Source: Kineothrix sp. MB12-C1
GTDB taxonomy: Bacteria; Bacillota; Clostridia; Lachnospirales; Lachnospiraceae
Direction of reading: 5' to 3'
Length of the DNA: 64,000 nt
Assembly: GCF_030863805.1 (NCBI RefSeq)
Contig: NZ_CP132957.1
Location: forward strand, 2,170,001-2,234,000
Each line of letters starts with the position of its first letter. Position 1 is the stretch's first letter. The position numbers and the translations under genes were made by a program. Shown one piece after another: positions 51,401 to 59,475 of this stretch. The notes under the pieces were generated by a model, which did not search any database, was not told where the DNA came from, and saw only the letters and a list, made by a program, of their open reading frames with translations.

Positions 51401-54296
51401 CAAAGCAGGATTCATCATATATTCGTTTAACAGAGCTAGCCGAATCAACTACTGATCGATCAGGAATATACAGTTGATTGCACGTTGTTTTCATTGCAAG
51501 TGCAAAGGAATTCCATGCTGGCTTTTTCTTGTTTTCGCTTACACGAGTTAGCACCGATTCAAATATATGTGAAGCGCCTGCAAAATAAATATCTTCCAGT
51601 TTGTCAGCAAAGATACTTTGCGCTACATAGCCTGCTTTTATAGCGTCTATGGCAAGCTCGAATTTTTTGTTTTCGATGCAATAGTTGAAATATTGCTCAC
51701 CGAATGTTGTAACAGCATAAAAATCAAGATCAGAGACAGTTTCAATAATTTGTGGCACAGAAGCATTTATCTCCGCAGCAGTTGTTCCCCAATGTTGTAA
51801 AAAGAAGCCCACCTCAGTCGACTTTATTTCCCAAGTTCTCTCTTCTGAAACTTTATCTGCGCAAAGAGGTACAAATGACATAGGCGAATAACCACCAAAC
51901 CATTTTTCATACAGTCCATATGCTCGCGAGCAATATTCTGGATTGCAGGAAGAATGAAGTTTTTTACACAGCGTTAACACATTTTCAAATTCGCCAATAT
52001 TCTCAGGTGTAATTGGTAGCGTTCGTATTTCAGAAATGTCAATTGAACTTGTTTCAGGATAATCATTGCTTATATAGTTCCTACCAAAATATTCGAAATA
52101 CTGCTTATGTTGATATAAAGTTTTTATTGCCAAATATGTATTTCGATATCCCTTCATATCTTGATTGCTGCACGAAGCGTCATAGGAAAGGTGGGCAAAT
52201 TCATCTAATCTCTGTAACGACACTCCTTCGGCCAAGGAGTTAATAACAAAATTCGGAGTAAAGTATTGCGGAATAAGATGTTCTTTGTTGGCGCATTTCA
52301 GTAAATGAATACCCAAGGTGCATGCCAGAATACCCTCCTCATTTTGAAGAAGGTACTCCCCCATTGCTAATGCAATTTCTTCGTAACGTACTTGATATGG
52401 ACGAATTACTCCCATAAGGAATACTCGGAAGTCATTATGGAAAAGTGCATATTCTCCTTCATTCTTTGTCGGTACAACAAGCGGATATAGTCGGCTCAAT
52501 ATCATCGTCCAATCGCTCTCACTCATTCCATACGTGAGAGCTTTGGCAAGAATTTTTGTGTTTACACGACCATTCATCAAAAGGATGGGGCAAGCAACAA
52601 TGCTCTCAGGACATACGGGCATATGGACAATCACTGAAAGCTCTCTCTTCATATGAGACCAAATATGATTGTAATACTGTTGAACATCTGCACTTATTCC
52701 ACTTTTTTGAAGTTTTGTAATCGCTTCGTCCAAAGTGCATAATGCTTTTACTTCTTCAACCGCAAAAACCGCAGAAAGATTATTGCCTTCAGTCTTTTGA
52801 TAAATAAAATCCGCAAGCCCATCGGCATCGCTTTCAAATTGACTTGCTTGCATCAGAATTAGCTGTTTGATATCGACAGTGCAAAGCTTTGGCATGTATA
52901 TCTGTTCAGCGTCATCCCTGTTCGACAGCCATAAAGGATATTGATCTTGATATATAGCGACTGGTTGCCCAACGATTACAAAGCAAACACCATCAGGTAT
53001 TTCATTTGGCAACGGCAATGTGGGTAAAAATGATAGGGGATCATTGGCACGCGCTGCATGATCAATTCCGTCAATGCAAACAAATACTCGTTTTTCTGGT
53101 CCGGTAGTGTCTTGAGCTGCAATGCCCAACAAACGGATAACGTGATTTCGCATCATTTCGACGGTTACCAATTTATTGCTAATTGGGACGTTACATTCAG
53201 CCAATCTGTCTTTAAATCTCTTCCGAAGCTGAATCAATAGTGTACCCCACAGATTATCAGCAGTGCACATACCCGGATCTGCATTATAGAAATGTTGCTC
53301 CGGGGAAATCGGTTTAAATGTGTGGTAGCGAAGCAAAAACAAATTGGTCTTTGATTGCAGGTAACTAATCGTACTTGTCTTTCCAGATCCCGGATCCCCA
53401 GAAAGAAAAATAATCTTGTGTTCTGTTGATCGAATCTGAGTTTCTAGCTCTTTACAAAACACTTGCCTACTTTCGAAGAAAGGATATGGAGGTGCAAGCC
53501 TGTGTTGACTTTCATCAATGTCTTCCTCGATGCCCAGAACTGAGTACACATCCTCTAAAGTAACGCGCTCGTTGCTCCGTTCAGTTGTTGTCCATTCGGT
53601 AAGACCTAAAAGTAGTCTACCAAATAATTCCAAAGCAATACCTTCGCTGCAGGAAAATACTTGTGTCAACAAGGTAATCAATGATTGCTTCATTGCGGCT
53701 AAACTAAGCTGATTCGCGTCGATTGAAAACTCTTTCAAAAACGACATTAACTCTTTGGAATTCGCATTTGGGAGAACATTACATAATTCGTTCCATTGGA
53801 AAAGCAGTGTTGAATCATCAATCGTGACATTCTCATAGTCCGTTATGTTTCTAATTACAGTCTGCATCCCCAGTAAAAACTTATCAACAGGATAAGCACT
53901 GTAGGGTTTGCCATTAAAGCTACGACCGGAGCGTCTATTTAAAATCTTACGATTTGTAAAGAGTATTGGCTTAACTGCAGAACCAGCAGTAGATTTGGAT
54001 TCTTTCCATCCTTGAAATATTGCTTCGAACAGGCATTTCTTGTCATTCTTAGATTCTAACATGTTTCCAAATGTCAGATTTTTAGGAGCTGAAGTATCAA
54101 TTTCATGCTTTACCTGATAGCATAATTGTTTTTTGCCATCAGCAAATTCTACTACCACGTCATCGATAGTATTATAAGAACTATGCTGAAAGATAACGCA
54201 AGAGATTCCGAAATCGGAATTCAGCATTTTTATTACATTCTCTAATCCGACGTACCATTCGTACCAATACGGATCTCCGATTCCAGGAGTAGCCAT
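48453..54296 (-). CDS. Giant nuclease-STAND NTPase, candidate Avs-type antiphage protein
   Basis: A 1947-residue protein. Residues 1-~230 resemble the Cap4/DUF4297 nuclease: GIGDPYWYEWYVGLENVI, D45-D46 in IDDVVVEF and Q61-V-K63, the D-x(n)-QxK core of restriction-like enzymes. A P-loop NTPase follows: Walker A GDPGSGKTS (300-308), Walker B VFVCIDGIDHA (404-413) and CFVIVGQP. From about 560 to 1930 it is a long helical array with repeating hydrophobic pairs, expected of a target sensor. This nuclease, STAND and sensor order matches Avs proteins, which bind phage terminase or portal and then cut DNA. Start ATG 54294-54296 follows AAGGAG. Which Avs class, or a new one, is not decidable here. Confidence 0.82.
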   Translation of the reverse strand: MATPGIGDPYWYEWYVGLENVIKMLNSDFGISCVIFQHSSYNTIDDVVVEFADGKKQLCYQVKHEIDTSAPKNLTFGNMLESKNDKKCLFEAIFQGWKESKSTAGSAVKPILFTNRKILNRRSGRSFNGKPYSAYPVDKFLLGMQTVIRNITDYENVTIDDSTLLFQWNELCNVLPNANSKELMSFLKEFSIDANQLSLAAMKQSLITLLTQVFSCSEGIALELFGRLLLGLTEWTTTERSNERVTLEDVYSVLGIEEDIDESQHRLAPPYPFFESRQVFCKELETQIRSTEHKIIFLSGDPGSGKTSTISYLQSKTNLFLLRYHTFKPISPEQHFYNADPGMCTADNLWGTLLIQLRKRFKDRLAECNVPISNKLVTVEMMRNHVIRLLGIAAQDTTGPEKRVFVCIDGIDHAARANDPLSFLPTLPLPNEIPDGVCFVIVGQPVAIYQDQYPLWLSNRDDAEQIYMPKLCTVDIKQLILMQASQFESDADGLADFIYQKTEGNNLSAVFAVEEVKALCTLDEAITKLQKSGISADVQQYYNHIWSHMKRELSVIVHMPVCPESIVACPILLMNGRVNTKILAKALTYGMSESDWTMILSRLYPLVVPTKNEGEYALFHNDFRVFLMGVIRPYQVRYEEIALAMGEYLLQNEEGILACTLGIHLLKCANKEHLIPQYFTPNFVINSLAEGVSLQRLDEFAHLSYDASCSNQDMKGYRNTYLAIKTLYQHKQYFEYFGRNYISNDYPETSSIDISEIRTLPITPENIGEFENVLTLCKKLHSSCNPEYCSRAYGLYEKWFGGYSPMSFVPLCADKVSEERTWEIKSTEVGFFLQHWGTTAAEINASVPQIIETVSDLDFYAVTTFGEQYFNYCIENKKFELAIDAIKAGYVAQSIFADKLEDIYFAGASHIFESVLTRVSENKKKPAWNSFALAMKTTCNQLYIPDRSVVDSASSVKRIYDESCFALVLRAFLLGCIEKDVEDDILIEHSAKYCLELEGNKTEKSQASFIVRVACLLGKYYWDSAPNSNAFAGCSEWLLSAHLWRSLDYSKARRFLLYTLLNSPAAKAFNNEAWFISTLQVSLFDIDHLGMYYKTYILDYLQQFKRLDIIIEYIHALYGENCCKISLEENKVDMHARFRPYGELVEPEMMCRFTSQLKWDVVGYTSYEEYAMHGPSDCFNIIAEVDPRRWKDLGANLYRQSRIAELSSNHAAYEICNNITKAAVKCGIIDYWELCNWDDEFKMNPNQIYHSLFELTHNVDSEADLEAIWILSCGMHSWYKQEDRSGSKCIYDACQEKATALNVDFASKAKMITPQWVAIIEHLSKRSDRKTDSDDYSVRYAEDISAIQVQYADISIEESLELLSSLKTSKNPIDHFCVVFKKILSIDTERRENLKSFLRIICHYLQGKEWTYDRYDFVISSLLSEMGSEAFWALACCIRAQLADYEYQISSRNMQLLFKLNYKNDTAKMQTLLEAELQTQELWVTGNNHLEVTLDQEKSVSLFSTPKTVSELALYILLEQIDTQNARKMESAIYAICLLGKQFPRVMDIIAESWAAFSLNQEECLLIVIARWASDGICTESLRGILQNMYDACAELSRKYYLHSILLHLNLEEVYSEVISYNAPTINHTLPTSGIVEDDSYYERFLSLVEDCEKSALIDSIRRYIFQISPLENYVEDRYGEVGDSKIPTINMQPGEILYGKDKAGQWASIPLICKKARLLPVEDPFILTEMPLIDFNKEWFPDIPITYNGEKESGLYNEQLHDIAHAHITEGNVLLAASLWYPWGHEGGAIYIKSSKIDFPFSRSHRQEFDWCIGNFGLLACEGSIDETHSSTLGIGGVSLFNRVGGCQKLLFGNCQMAPASIWRKIFACHPKQGNPYIWIDQYEREVLWFERIVSPDREARQEAFIRQPILFRWICNESWLKVVLSDLEIYYITSIEPYPPLTEES

Positions 54297-54503
54297 GTCC
54301 TCAAACTCCTTTTTGTTTTTCAGTATTATTGTAGCGTACTACATTTATATAACTTCTCATTATTGCTAAACTGAGTTCCTAAGAAAATACTACAGTTCTT
54401 ATATATCCAGGCCGCAACTCTATACATTAGGATTCAGCCTCGTTCACAGAGGCCGCTGATCCATCCAATTCAGGTTGATAGCACCTATATCTTTTTACCA
54501 TCT

Positions 54504-55034
54504 CTAGCATCCCTCGGGAAACAGCCAAGCACGAAATGCTTCAGCTATTTCTGGATGAGTCATTGTCCCGCCATTCTTGCCTGCTTTGGATTCGATACCT
54601 AATGCCTTAGTGGCACTGATCCATATCTTTGGCGTCAGGGGAGCGCTGCTTGTCCGGATGACTTGAATGAGCTTTTCACACTCATCATCAAGGAAGTTAG
54701 GATTAAACTTTTTCTCCCATAGTCTTAAATACTCAATAGTGCTGCTGTTGCGTAGCCAACTTTGAACCATATATCCTGGAGATTCACTATTCTTTTCTCG
54801 TGCGATATCCGTAAGTGAAACATAGGGACTGTGCCCGCAATTTGCATTGATCATCTTTTCTCCAATAGAGGATAGATGTGAGCCGGGGACATCCAATAGA
54901 TTCAGTTGTTCAAAGAGATGATCAGACATATAGTCGGCGTGCTCTTGTGTAAAGATTCCTCTCGCAACAAGGTTCTTTAAAACTTTTTCCTGCGATATCC
55001 TATAAGTCCAAATTGCTTCAGTCACGCCGCTCAC
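54504..55034 (-). CDS. KilA-N domain protein, short form
   Basis: A 176-residue protein. After a helical N-terminal extension (about 1-68) the KilA-N signature begins: YVSLTDIAREKNSESPGYMV, WLRNSSTIEYLRLWEKKFN, then LTPKIWISATKALGI and KNGGTMTHPEIAEAFRAWL. KilA-N is a DNA-binding domain of phage and viral origin. Usual Firmicutes proteins continue with an EFKLYL-type segment for another 80-100 residues; here the gene stops at LFPEGC, right at that point, so it is a natural short form or truncated. It lies upstream of the giant gene on the same strand across a 207-base gap and might regulate it. Confidence 0.8.
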   Translation of the reverse strand: MSGVTEAIWTYRISQEKVLKNLVARGIFTQEHADYMSDHLFEQLNLLDVPGSHLSSIGEKMINANCGHSPYVSLTDIAREKNSESPGYMVQSWLRNSSTIEYLRLWEKKFNPNFLDDECEKLIQVIRTSSAPLTPKIWISATKALGIESKAGKNGGTMTHPEIAEAFRAWLFPEGC

Positions 55035-55163
55035 CTCAATTTTACTTGTACGGATATTATATCAAGATGAGCGGGGCTTGCATAGCCTTAATATTCCAAA
55101 CTATACCTTATTTCGTGTTTGTAATCTAATTATAAATCGCCATCATGTCGAATAAGAATTCTT

Positions 55164-55724
55164 TCAATCGAGCTTTTTTTTGATAGCTTTCTCATCCCAT
55201 TCTGTCATATTAAGTGTTGTGCAAAGCTGTTTCTTAAGGGTATCTTCACTGATAGACGGTGCGTTTTTACAAATCAGCTTTCTGTGCTCGACTTTATTGG
55301 CGCAGCGCCAGACCACCTCGCCGGAGGGACGGGTAATACGACGATAATTAGCACCACATTCTGCACAAACCAAAAGGCCACTCAGTACATTTTGTGAACT
55401 GTACCGGGTGGCCTTCCTCTGGTTGGTGTCTTCATCTATGTTGCTGCGGTTTCCCTTGTCGATTTAAGTGGCAAAATAATCTTCGAAACTGATGATATAG
55501 CCGATATATTTAGAGTTGGACAAAAGTTTGTTAATTGCCGGTCGTGTCCATCTTTCCGGCCCAGTGGGTGAAAGGATTCCCTGCCCAAAAAGAAAATCAG
55601 AGATGCCGCCAAGGCTATCGCCATTTAAATACCGTTGAAAGATTTCTCTTACTACCTCTGCCTGTTGAAGTTCTACAAAGATACCATCCTGCTTCTGAAC
55701 AAAACCATATGAGATATATGCCAT
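55164..55724 (-). pseudogene. Serine-recombinase-like gene broken by an in-frame stop
   Basis: Two stretches in the same frame: MAYISYGFVQKQDGI to FEDYFAT, then TAA at 55464-55466, then IDKGNRSN, SSQNVLSGL and a zinc-ribbon segment VCAECGANYRRI ... RWRCAN-type with Cys pairs. Segments match the Recombinase domain (VVREIFQRYLNGDSLGGI, LLSNSKYIGY) and the recombinase zinc beta-ribbon. The catalytic resolvase domain is absent, but the ribosome site AGAGG before ATG suggests it was always a short, stand-alone recombinase-family protein. One nonsense codon inactivates it unless read through. Confidence 0.8.
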
Positions 55725-55783
55725 GATTCTTACCTCTCTTTCTTAACTATAAAAGTCACGTATACTAGGATTTAAATTAAAGA

Positions 55784-55821
55784 AAGCATCAAAAGTCAAA
55801 TATACGTGGCTTTTGGTGCTT
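55784..55821. repeat. Hairpin upstream of the recombinase remnant
   Basis: Arms 55784-55798 and 55807-55821 pair at all 15 positions (two T.G), with an 8-base loop. A short sequence from its surroundings (AAAAGTCACGTATAC, 55751-55765) is similar to AAAAGTCAAATATACG (55791-55806), so the spot may be a recombinase binding region. Confidence 0.55.
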
Positions 55822-55882
55822 ATATTTGGCACCCACACTGGCTCTAATCCTGAGTTTCCTGTTATTTCCCTTATAAAATAAC

Positions 55883-55922
55883 AACAGACCTATCTTTTGC
55901 TTCTACAAAAAACAGGTCTGTT
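55883..55922 (-). terminator. Terminator next to the second tRNA-Pro fragment
   Basis: A perfect 9-base inverted repeat AACAGACCT/AGGTCTGTT (55883-55891/55914-55922). On the minus strand it is followed by GTTATTTTAT. It occupies the same place relative to the tRNA fragment as the terminator at 46147-46187. Confidence 0.7.
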
Positions 55923-55930
55923 TACTTGGT

Positions 55931-55956
55931 GATTCGAACCTGCGACCGCTGCGTCC
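55931..55956 (-). other. tRNA-Pro 3' fragment, island junction
   Basis: 26 bases identical except one to 46203-46228. On the minus strand it reads GGACGCAGCGGTCGCAGGTT then CGAATC: the variable loop and T-arm half of tRNA-Pro. The acceptor end differs and there is no 5' half, so it is a junction fragment between two insertions. The gap 55957-56113 has no gene. Confidence 0.7.
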
Positions 55957-56113
55957 TGGACGGTCAAAGAGAAAAGATGTTGAGCATTGAAAAGTCTTTT
56001 AACCCTAGAAAAATTAAGGTTTAATTGAATATTTGACTAAATTGATTATAGTTTTGCTGTAAAAACATTTCTTCCAATCCATTAAAATCTGCCTCAAATA
56101 CAGATAAACTAGA

Positions 56114-59100
56114 TTATTGGTTGAGGATAGATCTCATAAAACTATCGGGTGGGAAAAGTTCTGTATACAATTTTCGTTTTCGCTCGTTATTAGATATAGA
56201 TTTAATATAATCGTTTAATAAAGGACGAGCAGCCTCTGTAATAGGAATATATAAAAAATTTGTTTCCATAAGCTTTGTTAGAGCCGATATATATTGTTTA
56301 ATATCTATAATAGAATACAAGTGAGTATGGTTAACACTTTGTATACCTAGGAGAGTGCCTAGTTGTCTAAAAAACAGGTCGTCTGATAGTAAGAGTGAGT
56401 TGTTTTTCTGAGCAACTATAAAGCTATCCAATTGACAAATATGAACTTTGGGATTGGCCAGAAGTTTCTCTAAATCCATACTGCTATGCATCCTATTGAA
56501 GTTAGCGCGGTCATCATTTGTAATAATATGCAAATTTAATTTTAAAGCAATTTCATAAAGAGCATTCCAAAAATCAGGCATTGTCTTATCTGGTGGTGTT
56601 AATGTCAGATTACCATCATCACTAATGCCAATCTTCCCAGGAGAAATAACTAAAGTTTTACTTGAGTTTTCAGACTGTAATTTAATAAATTCAAGCAATG
56701 TATCTGAAATGAAGATTTTAGAAAAGTAATTATCTAAGACAAAGAGGTTACCGATAATTTGAAGTATGACTAATGAAGAAAGCGTTATAGTGTAAGTCTG
56801 GTCAGCATCATATGAAATATTATTTAGGCCTGCGTACAATACCTCTTCTTTTGAGTATAGTAAATATTGAACAATGTGCACATATTCATCATAACCACAG
56901 CTATTAATCCATTCGATAGGTGTTCCGACGGGATTATCTTTGAAGTGGTATAGATCAAGCCAATTTGTAATAGGGTTCAAATCATATAGGACATCTCGCA
57001 TCTGTTGCCTAATGTCCCTGTCCTTATCGATTGATATTTTTTTGATGAAAGAACCATCGCTTGAATCTGCCACTTTAGATAAAACATGCCTAAAAGCATA
57101 TACGTATTTGTTGGTTATACTAGCAATTTCATATGGTATACCATTGTATTCTACTATCTCATGTATTTCCTTGTTAATTAGTTTTAAGTACAGTAAATTT
57201 GACTTAGAAACATGCAAAGCACCAATACTATAGGTATCGGTACAAAAATTTGCTTCTTGGTTAATACATATTACTAGCGGGGGAGATTCTTCGCCCATAT
57301 TGACAGAATCAGCAATATTTTTTTCTGAAGATTCTGGAACTACAGGTTTGAGAAAAATAACTACGTCCATAGTTGCTCTATCAAAATCAATGATTTTTTT
57401 TGAAGATCCATTAAGCATATTAAAATGAATAGACATATATAGTTGGTAGAGATGACTATCATCAAGATTGCTTAGTAAATAAATAGCTTCATATGATAGT
57501 CTCTCGGCCTTATCATAAAAACCGAATTTATAATATGTCTGGGCAACAATTAACAGTATTTCAGGGTCTTTCTCAGATGAAAGGAAATACAAAGAATCTT
57601 GAATATCTTCTATTTTTACAGTATCCAAAAGCGCTGCTAAATTGACCAAATAGATAGCAGTGTTCTTTTCTTGAGAAAGTGTAAAAGCTTCTTTAAGTAA
57701 AGGCAAAGCAGATACATACTTTTCCTGATGTATATAATTTTCAGCTAATATATTTAAAATAAAAGGAGTTTTAAAGTTATTTTCTACAAACCATTTTGCT
57801 AATTCTTCTCGCAATTCGGATGAGGACAATTTAGAAAGAAGAAAATGTACCATTTCTAAATCATGCGGGAGGTAATTATGGATGCTAGCCAGAAAACATT
57901 TACTTAATTCCATATCTAGTATTTCTGCGACAAAAAAAGCAAGCATAATTTTCTGTGTTTTATTAGCTAATAATATTTCGTCTTTTAAAACCTTTGTTTT
58001 TTTATAAAGTTCTTCTTTTACATGTGTGCTATAGCGAAATAATTCAAGAAAATGTATCAAATCACTTACGTTTTCACAGGAGCTAAAAAAATATCTATCA
58101 AAAAGGTTATCAAATTGTCCGGGATTTTGATTGTGGATAGCAATTAAATATATTGTAATAGTTGCAGAAAATTTATGCGTATTTGGAGCCTCAAAAAAAC
58201 TGAGTATTGCAGAAAAGTTTTTTTGTAATAAATAACATACTATTATCCGATGAGACAGTTCTTGTGACGAACCTTCTGAGAGTATTTCTGTATAAACAGC
58301 AAGGGCTTCGTCATATAGCTTTTGCATTTGGTAAAAGGCGCCTAGCTGAAATCGAAAATTGATGTTCTTTTTTTGTATTTGAACTAAATTTGAATATTCA
58401 TCTAGAAAAGTTTCTGGATTTATAATAAGTAAGGCTCTTATCTTAGATAAATTGAATGTAGCTAAATTTTCATCTCTTAATTCCGGACAGGCATCTCCCC
58501 AATTAATTAGCTTTTGATAATGTGATGTTAACCGGTCATGGTCTGTATCATCTTCTTGAATCTGTTCCAAATCGAGATAAACACAGCTGAGTGCTTTATA
58601 AAATGAGTATTTGGGCAATTGCCTTTTTTTAATCGCGAGGTCTAGTGCTTGGATTGCTTCAACAAAATTTTGATTATTGAAAGATGCTAATCCATAAAAA
58701 CAATCTTGTACATGAAAACTATATTCATTTGGTTTGAAATTGGAAATTATATAATCCCATTCAGATTTATTAAAGAAAATATGAAGAAGCATATATGAAA
58801 AAAGATGGTCCTCTTTATAATTATCGGTCATTACAAACTCAAAACTGCTATTATTTTTTAAATTAATAGCAGTTGCAATGTTATTTCTATAGATAGATGA
58901 TTTTTCTAAATAATCAACTAATAATTTCACATTTTCGCTATCACTACTTAAAACACAAATAACTGCCTTCAAATAGATAAGCCAGTCGTTGTTTGCATCA
59001 TCAATACTTTTTAAAGATGACATATAAATAGTATCAATGATACGAGATGCATCCTTACGATTATCTTCAAGGATTAGCGTTTCGCAATGTGTGAGTTTTT

Positions 59101-59275
59101 CTTGTATTAATTGATTCAAGTAGCACTTGTCATTTTTGTGCATAATAAGCAAATCGGTTAATTCCGAGTCTAGTACCATATCACCGCCAGTTTGTAAGAC
59201 AACAGAATTAACTATGGTGGTTCTTTCAATATTTTGTTGCTTTTTATAAAATAAATTTTTAAAAAAACTTAACAT
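56114..59275 (-). CDS. TPR protein with C-terminal PIN-like nuclease domain
   Basis: A 1053-residue protein. After a short N-terminus containing NSVVLQTGGDMV it has a long series of TPR-like helix pairs (about 150-640, for example YDEALAVYTEILSEG and YDKAERLSYEAIYLL). The last ~200 residues resemble a PIN domain: IFISDTLLEFI (D858), LHIITNDDR, LDSFIVAQKN (D950) and LLLSDDLFFRQLG (D965, D966), matching the acidic positions of PIN ribonucleases. It is preceded by a 65-residue membrane protein with 2 bases between them. Repeats for sensing plus a nuclease suggests a defence or toxin role; this is inference. Strongly AT-rich. Confidence 0.75.
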   Translation of the reverse strand: MLSFFKNLFYKKQQNIERTTIVNSVVLQTGGDMVLDSELTDLLIMHKNDKCYLNQLIQEKLTHCETLILEDNRKDASRIIDTIYMSSLKSIDDANNDWLIYLKAVICVLSSDSENVKLLVDYLEKSSIYRNNIATAINLKNNSSFEFVMTDNYKEDHLFSYMLLHIFFNKSEWDYIISNFKPNEYSFHVQDCFYGLASFNNQNFVEAIQALDLAIKKRQLPKYSFYKALSCVYLDLEQIQEDDTDHDRLTSHYQKLINWGDACPELRDENLATFNLSKIRALLIINPETFLDEYSNLVQIQKKNINFRFQLGAFYQMQKLYDEALAVYTEILSEGSSQELSHRIIVCYLLQKNFSAILSFFEAPNTHKFSATITIYLIAIHNQNPGQFDNLFDRYFFSSCENVSDLIHFLELFRYSTHVKEELYKKTKVLKDEILLANKTQKIMLAFFVAEILDMELSKCFLASIHNYLPHDLEMVHFLLSKLSSSELREELAKWFVENNFKTPFILNILAENYIHQEKYVSALPLLKEAFTLSQEKNTAIYLVNLAALLDTVKIEDIQDSLYFLSSEKDPEILLIVAQTYYKFGFYDKAERLSYEAIYLLSNLDDSHLYQLYMSIHFNMLNGSSKKIIDFDRATMDVVIFLKPVVPESSEKNIADSVNMGEESPPLVICINQEANFCTDTYSIGALHVSKSNLLYLKLINKEIHEIVEYNGIPYEIASITNKYVYAFRHVLSKVADSSDGSFIKKISIDKDRDIRQQMRDVLYDLNPITNWLDLYHFKDNPVGTPIEWINSCGYDEYVHIVQYLLYSKEEVLYAGLNNISYDADQTYTITLSSLVILQIIGNLFVLDNYFSKIFISDTLLEFIKLQSENSSKTLVISPGKIGISDDGNLTLTPPDKTMPDFWNALYEIALKLNLHIITNDDRANFNRMHSSMDLEKLLANPKVHICQLDSFIVAQKNNSLLLSDDLFFRQLGTLLGIQSVNHTHLYSIIDIKQYISALTKLMETNFLYIPITEAARPLLNDYIKSISNNERKRKLYTELFPPDSFMRSILNQ

Positions 59276-59277
59276 TA

Positions 59278-59475
59278 TTAGTGATCCTTATTATCTCGTC
59301 CGATTTGCCTAATATCGCTATTATTTATTTTAGAACGCTTAATTGTCTGACTAGTTTTATTGGAATAATCTTTGACAATATGCTTTTCGATTTTATCTAC
59401 TTTAAATAGCGCAACTATTGATACAATAAAAGAACCGATAGATGAAATTCCTATTAAAATATCGAACCAGCTCAT
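59278..59475 (-). CDS. Small membrane protein partnered with the TPR-PIN protein
   Basis: A 65-residue protein with one membrane helix (residues 5-27, ILIGISSIGSFIVSIVALF) and a charged cytoplasmic tail ending KINNSDIRQIGRDNKDH. That NS-x-x-x-Q-x-G-x-D ending resembles NSVVLQTGGDM at the N-terminus of the TPR-PIN protein encoded right after it. The shared motif suggests the two associate through the same short structure, one part at the membrane. AAGGAG precedes ATG 59475. First gene of the two-gene operon. Confidence 0.65.
   Translation of the reverse strand: MSWFDILIGISSIGSFIVSIVALFKVDKIEKHIVKDYSNKTSQTIKRSKINNSDIRQIGRDNKDH

Larger units (their letters stand above)
46191..55956. mobile_element. 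Island A at tRNA-Pro, bounded by tRNA fragments
   Basis: About 9.8 kb between two 26-base repeats (46203-46228 and 55931-55956, one mismatch) that correspond to the 3' half of tRNA-Pro. Contents: an unknown Cys-containing protein, a giant nuclease-STAND protein, a KilA-N protein and a broken recombinase gene. No intact integrase is visible, so the element probably cannot move by itself. Confidence 0.7.
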
